Assembly: GCF_003626595.1 (NCBI RefSeq)
Contig: NZ_RBAK01000007.1
Span: 1-64,000 of the forward strand
Length of the DNA: 64,000 nt
Direction: 5' to 3'
Origin: Micromonospora endolithica
GTDB taxonomy: Bacteria > Actinomycetota > Actinomycetes > Mycobacteriales > Micromonosporaceae
Shown here: piece by piece, positions 24,979 through 32,883 of the stretch
Numbering within the stretch: position 1 is the first letter of the stretch
How the letters are laid out: every line of letters begins with the position of its first letter
The notes under the pieces: generated by a model
The model's database searches: none
Told to the model about the DNA's origin: nothing
The model's input: the letters and a program-made list of their open reading frames with translations, nothing else
Position numbers and translations under genes: made by a program

Positions 24979-25529
24979 CGTGACTCCTCCTCGCTCAGCG
25001 CGACACGCAGCCCGGTGAGGCCCCGGGAGAGCCGGCTCTTGACGGTTCCCTCGGTCAGACCCAGGGTCGCGGCGGTCTCGGCGGTGGTGAGGTCCAGCAG
25101 GACACGGCACACGATCACCGCGCGCTGCCCCTCGGGCAGGCGGGCCAGTGCCGCACGGGCCGCGAGGCCGTCCGGATCGGGGCCCGCCGTCGTCGGGTGG
25201 GCGGTGTCGCGCACCGGCGAGCGCTCCCGGCGTACCTTCCGCCACCACGAGGTGGCCCAGTTCAGCCCGACCCGGAAGACCCAGCCGGCGGGATTGTCGA
25301 GTCCGCGCACCCGGTCCCACCGTGCGTACGCCCGGGCCATCGCCTCGTCGACGGCCTCGCGGGCCAGGGTGGCGTCGCCCACCGCGAGCGCCAGCGCCCG
25401 GTGCACCCGGTCGACGTGATCGCGGTAGAAGTCGTCGAACAGCAGCTTCGCGACCTCCGCGCGCCACTCCGTCGGAGCGGTGGTCAGTTCGTCCGGTGGC
25501 CGGAGCGGCGGTGCGGGGTTACTGCCCAT
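24975..25529 (-). CDS. ECF-type RNA polymerase sigma factor
   Basis: 184 residues from the ATG at 25529. Region 2 (LFDDFYRDHVDRVHRALALAVGD, then ARAYARWDRVRGLDNPAGWVFRVGLNWA, in pieces) and region 4 (LARLPEGQRAVIVCRVLLDLTTAETAATLGLTEGTVKSRLSRGL, in pieces) are intact. It has no long extension and differs from the BldN-like factor. The stop overlaps the start of the membrane partner gene (ATGA). No clear ribosome site precedes the ATG. Regulon unknown. Confidence 0.87.
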   Translation of the reverse strand: MGSNPAPPLRPPDELTTAPTEWRAEVAKLLFDDFYRDHVDRVHRALALAVGDATLAREAVDEAMARAYARWDRVRGLDNPAGWVFRVGLNWATSWWRKVRRERSPVRDTAHPTTAGPDPDGLAARAALARLPEGQRAVIVCRVLLDLTTAETAATLGLTEGTVKSRLSRGLTGLRVALSEEESR

Positions 25530-25688
25530 GCCAGGTACACGCCGGTCGAGCCGTGTCGGTTCCACCCCCCGCCTCCCGGTCGCCCTCCGGCGCGTCAAGC
25601 CGCCGCCCGGTGCGCCCCGGAGGGTCGCCCGGCGTGCCCGAAGCGTCGCCAGGTGCGCCCGGAGCGCCGCCCCGACCACCTCCTCGCA

Positions 25689-25763
25689 CCCCTTTGCACT
25701 GCTTCAACGGACGCACCCGTCCGGAGCGGTTTTCGGTGCGTGGGTTGAAGCAGTGCAAAGGGG
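25689..25763. repeat. Perfect 20-bp inverted repeat (TTTGCACTGCTTCAAC core)
   Basis: Left arm CCCCTTTGCACTGCTTCAAC (25689-25708) is perfectly complementary to the right arm at 25744-25763, around a 35-base loop. It could fold as a long hairpin on either strand. It may be a dispersed palindromic element or a terminator-like structure; no second copy is in the window. Confidence 0.75.
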
Positions 25764-25841
25764 CCGGAGGGCACACTGCCTGGTCGGGCCGGTCGGGCCG
25801 GTCGGGCTGGCGAAGGCGGCGGGTCGAACGCACCGCGACGG

Positions 25842-25862
25842 TTGTCCACAGGTTTGTCCACA
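25842..25862 (+). promoter_or_regulatory. Two tandem DnaA boxes (TTGTCCACA)
   Basis: TTGTCCACA occurs at 25842-25850 and again at 25854-25862, same strand, 12-base period. This is the preferred DnaA box sequence of high-GC actinomycetes. They lie 40 bases before the XRE gene start. There is no dnaA/dnaN here, so this is not the main origin; DnaA-controlled transcription or a titration site is possible. Confidence 0.6.
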
Positions 25863-25902
25863 GGGGTTGCCGGCCCGGTGGATCCGACGCGATGGTCTGG
25901 AC

Positions 25903-26400
25903 ATGACCTCCGCATTCGATCCTCCCGTCACCGGACCCACCCTCGGTCGCGTCCCCATCCAGGGGCTTGTCCGGCGGGCGCGGCGCATCGTGGGGCTGAG
26001 CCAGAAGCGGATGGCGAGGTTCGCGCGGGTCGCGCCGTCCACCGTGGCCCGGGTGGAGGCCGGCACGCTCACACCGAGCCTGGCGGTCCTGGAACGCCTC
26101 ATCGGCGCGGCCGGGCTCTACCTAGTCGTGGTCGACCAGGACGGGCGACTCGTCCTGCCGATGGAGGTGTGGGACGACACCCTCGACGGCGCGGGGCGGC
26201 GTTACCCGGCCCACCTCGACACGATCCTCGACCCGGAGCCGGGGGAGTGGTGGGCGGACATCTACGGGCTGGCCCGGCCACCCGAGACCTACCATCGCTG
26301 CCCGGTCGACCGGGAGATGCGACGTCTCCTGAGCGTGTGGGAGGTGCGGGTGGCGCAGAACCGGGCCGCCCCGCGACCCCGGAACCCCAACATCTACTGA
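25903..26400 (+). CDS. XRE-type helix-turn-helix protein
   Basis: 165 residues from the ATG at 25903. The HTH spans about residues 20-75: LVRRARRIVGLSQKRMARFARVAPSTVARVEAGTLTPSLAVLERLIGAAG (in pieces) with the SQKRMA / STVARVEAG helices. The C-terminal half (LVVVDQDGRLVLPMEVWDD, YHRCPVDREMRRLLSVWEVR) is a conserved-looking but unnamed domain. It stands alone between two opposite genes, directly behind the DnaA boxes. Its target is unknown. Confidence 0.8.
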   Translation: MTSAFDPPVTGPTLGRVPIQGLVRRARRIVGLSQKRMARFARVAPSTVARVEAGTLTPSLAVLERLIGAAGLYLVVVDQDGRLVLPMEVWDDTLDGAGRRYPAHLDTILDPEPGEWWADIYGLARPPETYHRCPVDREMRRLLSVWEVRVAQNRAAPRPRNPNIY

Positions 26401-26442
26401 CGGCCCGCCGGCCCCGGTCGATGACCGGGGGCCGACGGGCCG
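26401..26442. terminator. Bidirectional GC-rich terminator
   Basis: CGGCCCGCCGGCCCCGGTC pairs almost perfectly with ACCGGGGGCCGACGGGCCG across a 4-base loop. It lies between the convergent XRE and nuclease genes and can serve both. Confidence 0.6.
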
Positions 26443-26461
26443 TCGTGGAGCCGTTCGCTGG

Positions 26462-29400
26462 TCAGTCGTCGTCGGTGATGGTGCCGGTGCCGAGCGGGTC
26501 GTCCAGGAGCAGGCCGGGCACGCCGGCCACCAGCAGCGTCAGCTTCTCGTCCGCCTCCCGCTTCCGGTCACCCCGGACGATCACCGGGAAGGCGACCGAC
26601 GTCTGGCCGGCGGCCAGCACCTTGCAGCCGGCGTACGGGTCGAAGTCCGACCCGGCCTGCGCCGTGCGGCCGACGGTGGCGGCACAGACCAGGACCGGCT
26701 GGGACAGCGGACGGGAGACGGTGACCGGGAAGACCAGCGTGGTGGTGCCCCGGTCGCCCTCGGCCACCGACGCGTCCCCGACCCGCACCGACGCCCGGGA
26801 ACGGAACCGGGCGACCTGCGGATCGTGGTCGCTGGAACCCCGCGAGCCGTCCCCGGCGTACTCGGCGGGCCAGTCGGCGTTGATGTGTGCCGCCCGCATC
26901 TGCACCAGGTCGCCGTGCAGGGACTCGTTGACGAAGAGGTGGTCCAGCGTCTGCGCCTGCCCCTCGAAGCTGTACGAGTAGGCGGACGACGGCGCGTCGG
27001 CGAGCAGGTCCTCCCACAGGTTACGCATCCCCGCGTCGTACAGCGGGGCGAGCTGGTCCGACGGGGTCGGCTCCGCCGCCGTGGCGATGGGATCGTCGGG
27101 ACGGGGGAAGACGTTCAGATCGCCGCCGTAGACCACCCGGGCGTCTCCGTCGGACGCCTCGATCGCGCTGACGATCGCCGCGCCGTACGCCGCCTGCTCC
27201 CGCCGTTGCCCGACCCGGCTGTCCGGCCCGGACGAGTAGTGGTTGCTCGCCGCCCAGAGGATGAACCGCTCCGACGAGCCGGGCGTGGCCGCGACGGTGA
27301 ACTTGCCGAGCTGCGGGGCGCGGGTGAAGACGTTGTCGCCGTCCCGGCCGGTGCTCACGTCCACGTCGGCGGGGAGCACCGCGTTGAGCGCCTTCGGGTT
27401 CTGCACGTCGGCGTTGCCCGGCAGCGCCGCACCCCGGTACGCCACCGTCGGCGCTGCGCCGAGCAGCGGGTCGCCGGCGGTGGCCGGGGCCAGCGCCACC
27501 CGGTCGGTGCGGTACAGGAACGCCGACGTGATGCCGCGCGCGTCGGCGCCGGTCCGGTCGTACGCGGCGGCGTAGGCCGGGCCGCCCTTCGCCGCGACGG
27601 CCAGCGCCAGCTCCTGGAGGGTGTCCGGCGCGCCGTCGGCGTCGTTCGTGTCACCGCAGGCCAGCTCGGTGCCGGACACCGTGCAGATGTCCTGGTCCTC
27701 GGCCTCCTGCACCAGGATCAGGTCGGGCGAGTGCAGGTCGGTGGTGATCTGGTCGGCCAGTGCGGCGAGCTGCTCCCGGTATTCCTGCTCGCTGCCCGGC
27801 ACGTAGTCGAACGGCGGCCGGACGCCGGGGCAGCCGGTGTTGCCGGTGAAGTCGCAGCCGTCGAACGGGTCGTCGCGGTGGTCGTACAGGTTCTCGACGT
27901 TGTACGTCGCGACCGCCACCTCACGGGACCGCTCGGCCGGGCGGGGCGGGTTGTTACGCGACGGGTCGGCACCGCCGGTGAACTCGGCCGACTCGACCTG
28001 GACGCCGTACTTCTCGAAGGAGTAGTAGAGGCCGCCCACCGCGTCGGCGGCCAGCGTGTCGAACGTGTGCGCCGGCGGCAGCAGCGTGCCGGTGTCCCCG
28101 GTGGCGCCCTTGACGCCCAGGCTGCCGAGCAGGATCCGCTGGCCGTTGCCGTCGTCGAAGCGGCGGGTCGGGTCGTTGTCCAACGGGTGCGCGTCCCGGA
28201 ACACCCGGCGGGCGTACGGGTCGGCGCGGTCCAGCAGCGGGTCGTCCCGGTCGACGACGTAGGTCTCCGCGTCGGCGGTGGAGCTGAACACGTTCCGGCC
28301 GCTGACCGCGGCACTGCCGGCGCGGACCCGCAGCCGGGCACCCTCGTGCCGCTCCCAGAAGCGCTCCGCGTCGGCCAGGTCGGCCGGCGGCACCGCGTCG
28401 GTGACCTCCACCGCCGTGTTCACGTCCACGCCCGAGGCGACCCGGCGGACCAGGGAAGCGCCGGAGAGCTGGGTCATGTTGAAGTACTCGGCGACGCGGG
28501 CGCGTACCACCACCTCGTCGCCGACGGTCGGCACGTAACCGCCGATCAGCGACGGGAACGACCCCATGAAGACGAAGACGCCGTCCGAACTGGTCGGGTC
28601 GCCGTCGGTGGCGTCCGCGCGGCTCTGCAGGAAGAAGCCCCGCTGGGCGTCACCGCTGCTGGCCCGGGCCAGCGTGAGCTGGGTGATCACCCCACGGACG
28701 TCGTACAGCGCGCTGCTGGCGCCGCCGCCGGTCGCGGGCGCGAGCGGCGAGCGGTCGGCGGGGCCGGACTCGTCGTCGGTGGTCGGCCCCTGCACCTCGC
28801 CGACCGTCAGTTCCCGGGTGACCTGCACCGACAGCGTGCAGGTGGCGGTGCCGCCGTCGGCGTCGGTGGCGGTCAGCACCACCGCGTACGCCCCGGCGGT
28901 CAGGTCCGCGCTCGCGGTGACCGTCGCCCGGGCGGTGCCGCCGGCCGCGTCGGCCGGGGTGAACGCGGTCCGGCCGATCGAGCCGGTGGCCGGCGTCGGG
29001 GTGACCGAGGTGACCGCCAGGTCGACCACCGTGTCGTCGGGGTCGGTGGCGGTGACCTCCCGCCCGGCCGCGGTGCCGGCGGCGGTGACCAGGGCGGAGC
29101 CGCAGGTCAGCGTGGCCGGCACGTCGACCGGGCCACCCCCGTCGACGGTGTGCGCGCCGAGTCCGTCGACCGTGTCGGTGGCGAGGCCCGCCCACTGGGT
29201 GGCCGGGTCGAACGCGTCCGACGGGTCGGTGTCGCCGGCGGTCACCGAGGCGAGCCGGCGCAGCGTGTTGTCGGCGGTGCTGGTGAGGCCCCCACCCCAC
29301 TCGGCACCCGGGTCCACGCCGACCTGGCCGATCGAGTCGAGCACCGTGGTGCCCTTGCGCAGCACGATCGCGTCGTCACCGTTGAAGAGGCTCGCGCCGG

Positions 29401-29743
29401 TGGTCTGGTCGGCCTGGGCGAGGATCGCCGCGTTGGCCGAGGAACTGGCGAGCACGAAGACGTCACCGGCGGCGACCGAGCCGCTCAGCGCGAGGCTGGC
29501 CGCCGGGGTGGTCGCGCCGTTGAAGTACAGCTGGAGCTGGTAGCCACCGGCGGTCAGGTCGACCGCCGCGCCGGTGCCGTTGAACAGCTCGATCGCCTTG
29601 TTGTTCGACGAGCCTTCGACGTACTCCGAGATGAACAGGTCGGTGGGCGCGGCGCTGGCCGCGGTGGGTGCGACGCCGACGGCCGTGAGGGTCACGGCGG
29701 CGGTGGCGGTCGCGAGCGCGGCGAGTGTGCGGCGCGGGCGCAT
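26462..29743 (-). CDS. Secreted ExeM/NucH-family endonuclease
   Basis: 1093 residues; GGAGG precedes the ATG at 29743. A signal peptide (LAALATATAAVTLTAVGVAPTAASA) is followed by a lamin-tail domain (DLFISEYVEGSSNNKAIELFN, about 33-180), Ig/cadherin-like and OB-like segments, and an exo/endonuclease/phosphatase domain (VATYNVENLYD; LILVQEAED; DHLFVNESL; SSDHDPQVARF). A Calx-beta-like C-terminus ends at the stop. The EEP catalytic residues (Asn, Glu, Asp, His) are in place. It should degrade extracellular DNA, giving nucleotides and phosphate. The stop is shared with a bidirectional terminator. Confidence 0.93.
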   Translation of the reverse strand: MRPRRTLAALATATAAVTLTAVGVAPTAASAAPTDLFISEYVEGSSNNKAIELFNGTGAAVDLTAGGYQLQLYFNGATTPAASLALSGSVAAGDVFVLASSSANAAILAQADQTTGASLFNGDDAIVLRKGTTVLDSIGQVGVDPGAEWGGGLTSTADNTLRRLASVTAGDTDPSDAFDPATQWAGLATDTVDGLGAHTVDGGGPVDVPATLTCGSALVTAAGTAAGREVTATDPDDTVVDLAVTSVTPTPATGSIGRTAFTPADAAGGTARATVTASADLTAGAYAVVLTATDADGGTATCTLSVQVTRELTVGEVQGPTTDDESGPADRSPLAPATGGGASSALYDVRGVITQLTLARASSGDAQRGFFLQSRADATDGDPTSSDGVFVFMGSFPSLIGGYVPTVGDEVVVRARVAEYFNMTQLSGASLVRRVASGVDVNTAVEVTDAVPPADLADAERFWERHEGARLRVRAGSAAVSGRNVFSSTADAETYVVDRDDPLLDRADPYARRVFRDAHPLDNDPTRRFDDGNGQRILLGSLGVKGATGDTGTLLPPAHTFDTLAADAVGGLYYSFEKYGVQVESAEFTGGADPSRNNPPRPAERSREVAVATYNVENLYDHRDDPFDGCDFTGNTGCPGVRPPFDYVPGSEQEYREQLAALADQITTDLHSPDLILVQEAEDQDICTVSGTELACGDTNDADGAPDTLQELALAVAAKGGPAYAAAYDRTGADARGITSAFLYRTDRVALAPATAGDPLLGAAPTVAYRGAALPGNADVQNPKALNAVLPADVDVSTGRDGDNVFTRAPQLGKFTVAATPGSSERFILWAASNHYSSGPDSRVGQRREQAAYGAAIVSAIEASDGDARVVYGGDLNVFPRPDDPIATAAEPTPSDQLAPLYDAGMRNLWEDLLADAPSSAYSYSFEGQAQTLDHLFVNESLHGDLVQMRAAHINADWPAEYAGDGSRGSSDHDPQVARFRSRASVRVGDASVAEGDRGTTTLVFPVTVSRPLSQPVLVCAATVGRTAQAGSDFDPYAGCKVLAAGQTSVAFPVIVRGDRKREADEKLTLLVAGVPGLLLDDPLGTGTITDDD

Positions 29744-29842
29744 GGGGCCTCCACGATGGGTGGACGGGAACTAACGCACGTTAAGGGGCGTGGTTGACCG
29801 GCGTCCATCCCCCACCGGACAGTTTCGTGAACTCCGGTCGGC

Positions 29843-30859
29843 TCAGCGGCCGGCGTCCAGCCGGTGCACCAGCTCGGCGACGTCCACGCTGTATTCGCAC
29901 CACTCCCGGTCCGGGCGGTAGCCCAGCTCCGCGTTGACCTTGAGCATCGCCTCGTTGGCCTGAGCGTTCCAGGTCTGCACCTCGGCCAGTCCGGGCTCCG
30001 CCGAGCGCAGCTCCAGCAGCATCCGCGCCTTGATCGCGCGGTCGATCCCGTAGCCCCGGTGCTCCTGCACGACGATCGTGTCGTACTGGTCGGCGCGGGT
30101 GGGGTGCTGGGCCGGCACCACCACCTCGGTCAGGCCGGCCACCTCCCCGCTCTGCTCGTGCAGCGCGAGCACGATGTAGGGCTTCATGCCCCGCCGGTGC
30201 AGGCAGTCCAGGCTGTCCCGCAGCCGCTGCGGGTCGTACGAGCTGGGGCGCAGTTCGCCGTCGTCGACGTCGCGCACCTCGGCCTTCGCCCGCGCGTACG
30301 CCTCGATCAGCTCGTCCGGCGGGCCGCCGGGGAAGACCTCCAGGTGGTAGCCGGCGCCGATGCCGCCGGCCATCGCGGTCAGCTCGGACCAGTCGACCGT
30401 GGACAGGTCGAGCACGCTGCGGGTCTCCACGTATTCCCGGGTGAACCCGATCGACTCGTAGAACGCGACGGCCGGTGTGTCGCCGACGACCTCGACCCCG
30501 ATCGACCGGAAACCCTCCTGGTAGACCCGGCGGGCGGCGACCAGGACCAGCGTGCGGCCGAGACCGGTGCGCCGCACGTCGGGGTGCACCAGCACCTCCA
30601 GCACGCCGATGTCGCCGAGCAGGAGCACGTGCACCTGCCCGAGGATTGCGCCCGGGGTGCCGTCGGCGGCCGGTTCGGCCTGCGCCACCCAGGAGATCCG
30701 CCGTTCGCCCGGCATCACCTCGGTGAGGTACTCCCGCAGGGAGTTCTCCCGCCACGCCGGATCCTCCGGAAGATCGGCCGCCAGGACCGCGTTCAGCGTG
30801 TCCAGCAGTGACGCGATCTCGGCGGACGACGCGTTCCTGGGGTCCCACTCGCGCACCAT
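29843..30859 (-). CDS. Double-GNAT N-acetyltransferase
   Basis: 338 residues from the ATG at 30859 (a GTG lies one codon upstream). Two tandem GNAT domains: the first has VHPDVRRTGLGRTLVLVAARR, an intact acetyl-CoA pyrophosphate loop (R/QxxGxG/A). The second has VQEHRGYGIDRAIKARML, also with the motif, and ends in WNAQANEAMLKVNAELGYRP. The layout resembles mycothiol synthase MshD, but this type of protein is a separate, common actinobacterial family. Acceptor unknown. Confidence 0.88.
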   Translation of the reverse strand: MVREWDPRNASSAEIASLLDTLNAVLAADLPEDPAWRENSLREYLTEVMPGERRISWVAQAEPAADGTPGAILGQVHVLLLGDIGVLEVLVHPDVRRTGLGRTLVLVAARRVYQEGFRSIGVEVVGDTPAVAFYESIGFTREYVETRSVLDLSTVDWSELTAMAGGIGAGYHLEVFPGGPPDELIEAYARAKAEVRDVDDGELRPSSYDPQRLRDSLDCLHRRGMKPYIVLALHEQSGEVAGLTEVVVPAQHPTRADQYDTIVVQEHRGYGIDRAIKARMLLELRSAEPGLAEVQTWNAQANEAMLKVNAELGYRPDREWCEYSVDVAELVHRLDAGR

Positions 30860-30931
30860 CACCTGTCTAGCTTGCCGCTAACGGCTGCCCGGGGGAAGTA
30901 TCCAGTTCTCCAATGTGCGCGGACGATCACG

Positions 30932-32434
30932 TCACGTACGGCTGGCCCGTCCGTAGCGGTTGGCGGTGTCGTAGACGTCCTGGGCGTACCGGCGTACGTC
31001 GTTGTACGACAGGATCGCGTTCCACCAGTCACCCGGGATGGTGAGGTTCCGGCCGCCCTTGCAGAGGTAGTTGCCGGCCGCGAGGGCGGCGTCGTCGATG
31101 TCGTGCGGGTCCTTGGTGCCGTCGTTGTCGCCGTCGGCGCCGATCTCCTGCCAGGTGGTGGGGATGAACTGCATCGGGCCGATCGCCTTGTCGAGCACGG
31201 CGTCACCGTCCAGCTCACCCCGGTCGGTGTCCCGGATCAGCATCCGGCCGCCCTTGCCGTCCAGCGGCAGGCCGATGATCTTCGGTAGCGCCTTGCCGTC
31301 CGGTCCGAGCCGGGCGCCGTTGGCGCTGCCGTGTCCAGACTCGACGTGCCCGATCGCCGCGAGGGTGGTCCAGCTCAGGGCACAGCTGCGGTTGGTCTGG
31401 GCGAGGACCAGCTCGGCGTACCCGTACGCCTGGAGGGCGGTCGCCGGGATGTTCACCTTCGGGCTGATCTGGGCGGCCCAGCCGGCGAGGGCGTCCGCCG
31501 GCCGGCCGGTGCCGGGCAGGCCGACCACCGGCCCCCCGGTCGGCACCCCCACCGTCGGTGCCCCGACCGGCGCCGACCCGCTCGGCAGCGGCGCGCCGAG
31601 GGGCGGCGGCGACCCGCTGGGCAATCCGCTGGGCAGCTCGCCGGGCAACCCGGTGGGCAGTGCGGTCGGCGCACCGACGGTGGCGTCGACGGCGACCGGG
31701 CGGGGGGCGCGCACCGTCGCCGGCACCAGCAGGGCGCCGGCGGCGGCGGTCGCCGCGACCAGGGCGAGCAGGAAGACGCCGGGCAGGGTGAGCCGGCCGC
31801 TGGGGCGCCGCGACCAGTCGCGCGTCGCGCGCGCGGCGGTCACCGCGACCCGGCCGGGCGGAGTGCGTACGGCGTGCGCGAAGGGAACCCGGCGTCGCCG
31901 GGCTGCCGCCGGTACGACGGGGATGACGCCGTCCACCCGGGTGACCGTGAGTTCCCGGCTCCCGTCCGCCGCGCCCCCGCCGGCCTTCGTCCCGCCGTCC
32001 TCCGCCTGGTCCGACGGTGGCGGAGTGCCGGCCTTCGACTCGCCGGTCACCGGGGCGGTGTCGGCCTTCTCCTCGCCGACCTGCGGTCCGGCGGCCTTCC
32101 GGTCGGCGGCCGTCGCGGCGTCGGCGCCCGATGCGCCGGCGTTGGTGGCCTTGGTGTCGGCGGTCCCGGCGTCGGTGGCCTTGGCGTCGGCGGTCCCGGC
32201 GTCGGCCGTGCGGGTCCCGGTGGTCGCCGGGTCGCCGGTCTTCGACTCGTCGGGCCCCGCCGGGGCCGGGGTGCGGGACCTCAGCCAGGGTCGGCGGGGT
32301 CGCGGCACCAGCCGTCCCGGTTCGTCCGGCGCAGCTCCGGAGCCCGCGACCGGCCCGTCCAGCGGCGCGGCCGGGCGTAGGGGCCGAAGGGCCGATCTGT
32401 CCTCGCCGTCCACCACCCGTCGAGTATCACCCAT
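30932..32434 (-). CDS. Membrane-anchored lytic transglycosylase
   Basis: 500 residues. A long cytoplasmic part carries an Ala/Thr/Asp repeat (TADAGTADAKATDAGTADTK) and basic stretches. One transmembrane helix (LPGVFLLALVAATAAAGALLV, about 232-252) and a Pro/Gly linker with PSGLPSG repeats lead to an SLT domain. Its AAIGHVESGHGSANGA holds the catalytic Glu; KAIGPMQFIPTTW and NAILSYND follow. It should cleave peptidoglycan on the outer face of the membrane. The linker and tail are longer than usual for the family. Confidence 0.9.
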   Translation of the reverse strand: MGDTRRVVDGEDRSALRPLRPAAPLDGPVAGSGAAPDEPGRLVPRPRRPWLRSRTPAPAGPDESKTGDPATTGTRTADAGTADAKATDAGTADTKATNAGASGADAATAADRKAAGPQVGEEKADTAPVTGESKAGTPPPSDQAEDGGTKAGGGAADGSRELTVTRVDGVIPVVPAAARRRRVPFAHAVRTPPGRVAVTAARATRDWSRRPSGRLTLPGVFLLALVAATAAAGALLVPATVRAPRPVAVDATVGAPTALPTGLPGELPSGLPSGSPPPLGAPLPSGSAPVGAPTVGVPTGGPVVGLPGTGRPADALAGWAAQISPKVNIPATALQAYGYAELVLAQTNRSCALSWTTLAAIGHVESGHGSANGARLGPDGKALPKIIGLPLDGKGGRMLIRDTDRGELDGDAVLDKAIGPMQFIPTTWQEIGADGDNDGTKDPHDIDDAALAAGNYLCKGGRNLTIPGDWWNAILSYNDVRRYAQDVYDTANRYGRASRT

Positions 32435-32460
32435 GCGCGGCGGTACGTCAGGTCCGGTCG

Positions 32461-32466
32461 TACCCT
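32461..32466 (+). promoter_or_regulatory. -10 box of a probable leaderless promoter
   Basis: TACCCT ends six bases before the ATG at 32473, with no ribosome site between. Confidence 0.4.
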
Positions 32467-32472
32467 GGTGCC

Positions 32473-32694
32473 ATGCCCCGGTACGAGTTCCGCTGCCGCG
32501 CCTGCGGCGACACCTTCGAGGTCAACCGCCCGATGGCGCAGGCCGGCGCGCCCGCGTCCTGCCCGCAGGGGCACGACGACACGGTGAAGCTGCTGTCGGC
32601 GGTCGCGGTCACCGGTCGCGGTGGGCCCGGAACGGCCGCCGCACCCGGTCCGGCCGCCGGAGGCGGCTGCTGCGGCGGTGGCTGCGGCTGCTGA
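32473..32694 (+). CDS. FmdB-family zinc ribbon protein
   Basis: 73 residues. MPRYEFRCRACGDTFEVNRPM is the FmdB N-terminus with its first cysteine pair (CRAC). The second knuckle reads CPQGHDD instead of the usual CxxC, so zinc binding may use His. The C-terminus is a Gly-rich tail ending in a cluster of five cysteines (GGGCCGGGCGC), a feature seen in many actinobacterial members. Function unknown; a putative regulator by family name only. Confidence 0.85.
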   Translation: MPRYEFRCRACGDTFEVNRPMAQAGAPASCPQGHDDTVKLLSAVAVTGRGGPGTAAAPGPAAGGGCCGGGCGC

Positions 32695-32883
32695 ACCGGA
32701 CGTCGCCGCGGTCCGGGCCCGGTGTCCGCGGTCCGGGCGGTCCGGAGGGGACGGCCGGTGACCCTTGCCGGCATCCGTCCTCAAGTGGCACGTTTGTGCG
32801 GAACCGGGCCGACCGTTCTCACGATGCGTGATGGCGCGGGTTCGGGCAGCATGAACCCGATGTCACAGGCGGAGGTTCCCCGC

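Larger units (their letters stand above)
25530..25902. other. Divergent intergenic region with palindrome and DnaA boxes
   Basis: 373 bases between the ECF sigma gene and the XRE gene. It contains a 75-base palindromic element (25689-25763) and two tandem DnaA boxes (25842-25862). No gene is supported. Confidence 0.7.

Noticed and set aside
25842..25862. Chromosomal origin of replication
   Set aside because: Only two DnaA boxes, with no AT-rich segment and no dnaA, dnaN or parAB genes nearby.
25530..26981. Extended frames running through the 25.5-26.4 kb gap and the XRE gene
   Set aside because: They ignore the ATG at 25903 and cross the perfect palindrome and DnaA boxes; composition is that of shadow frames.
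29821..29838. PHO box upstream of the secreted nuclease
   Set aside because: On the minus strand GTTCACGAAAC resembles one PhoP repeat unit, but the required second unit is not recognisable.
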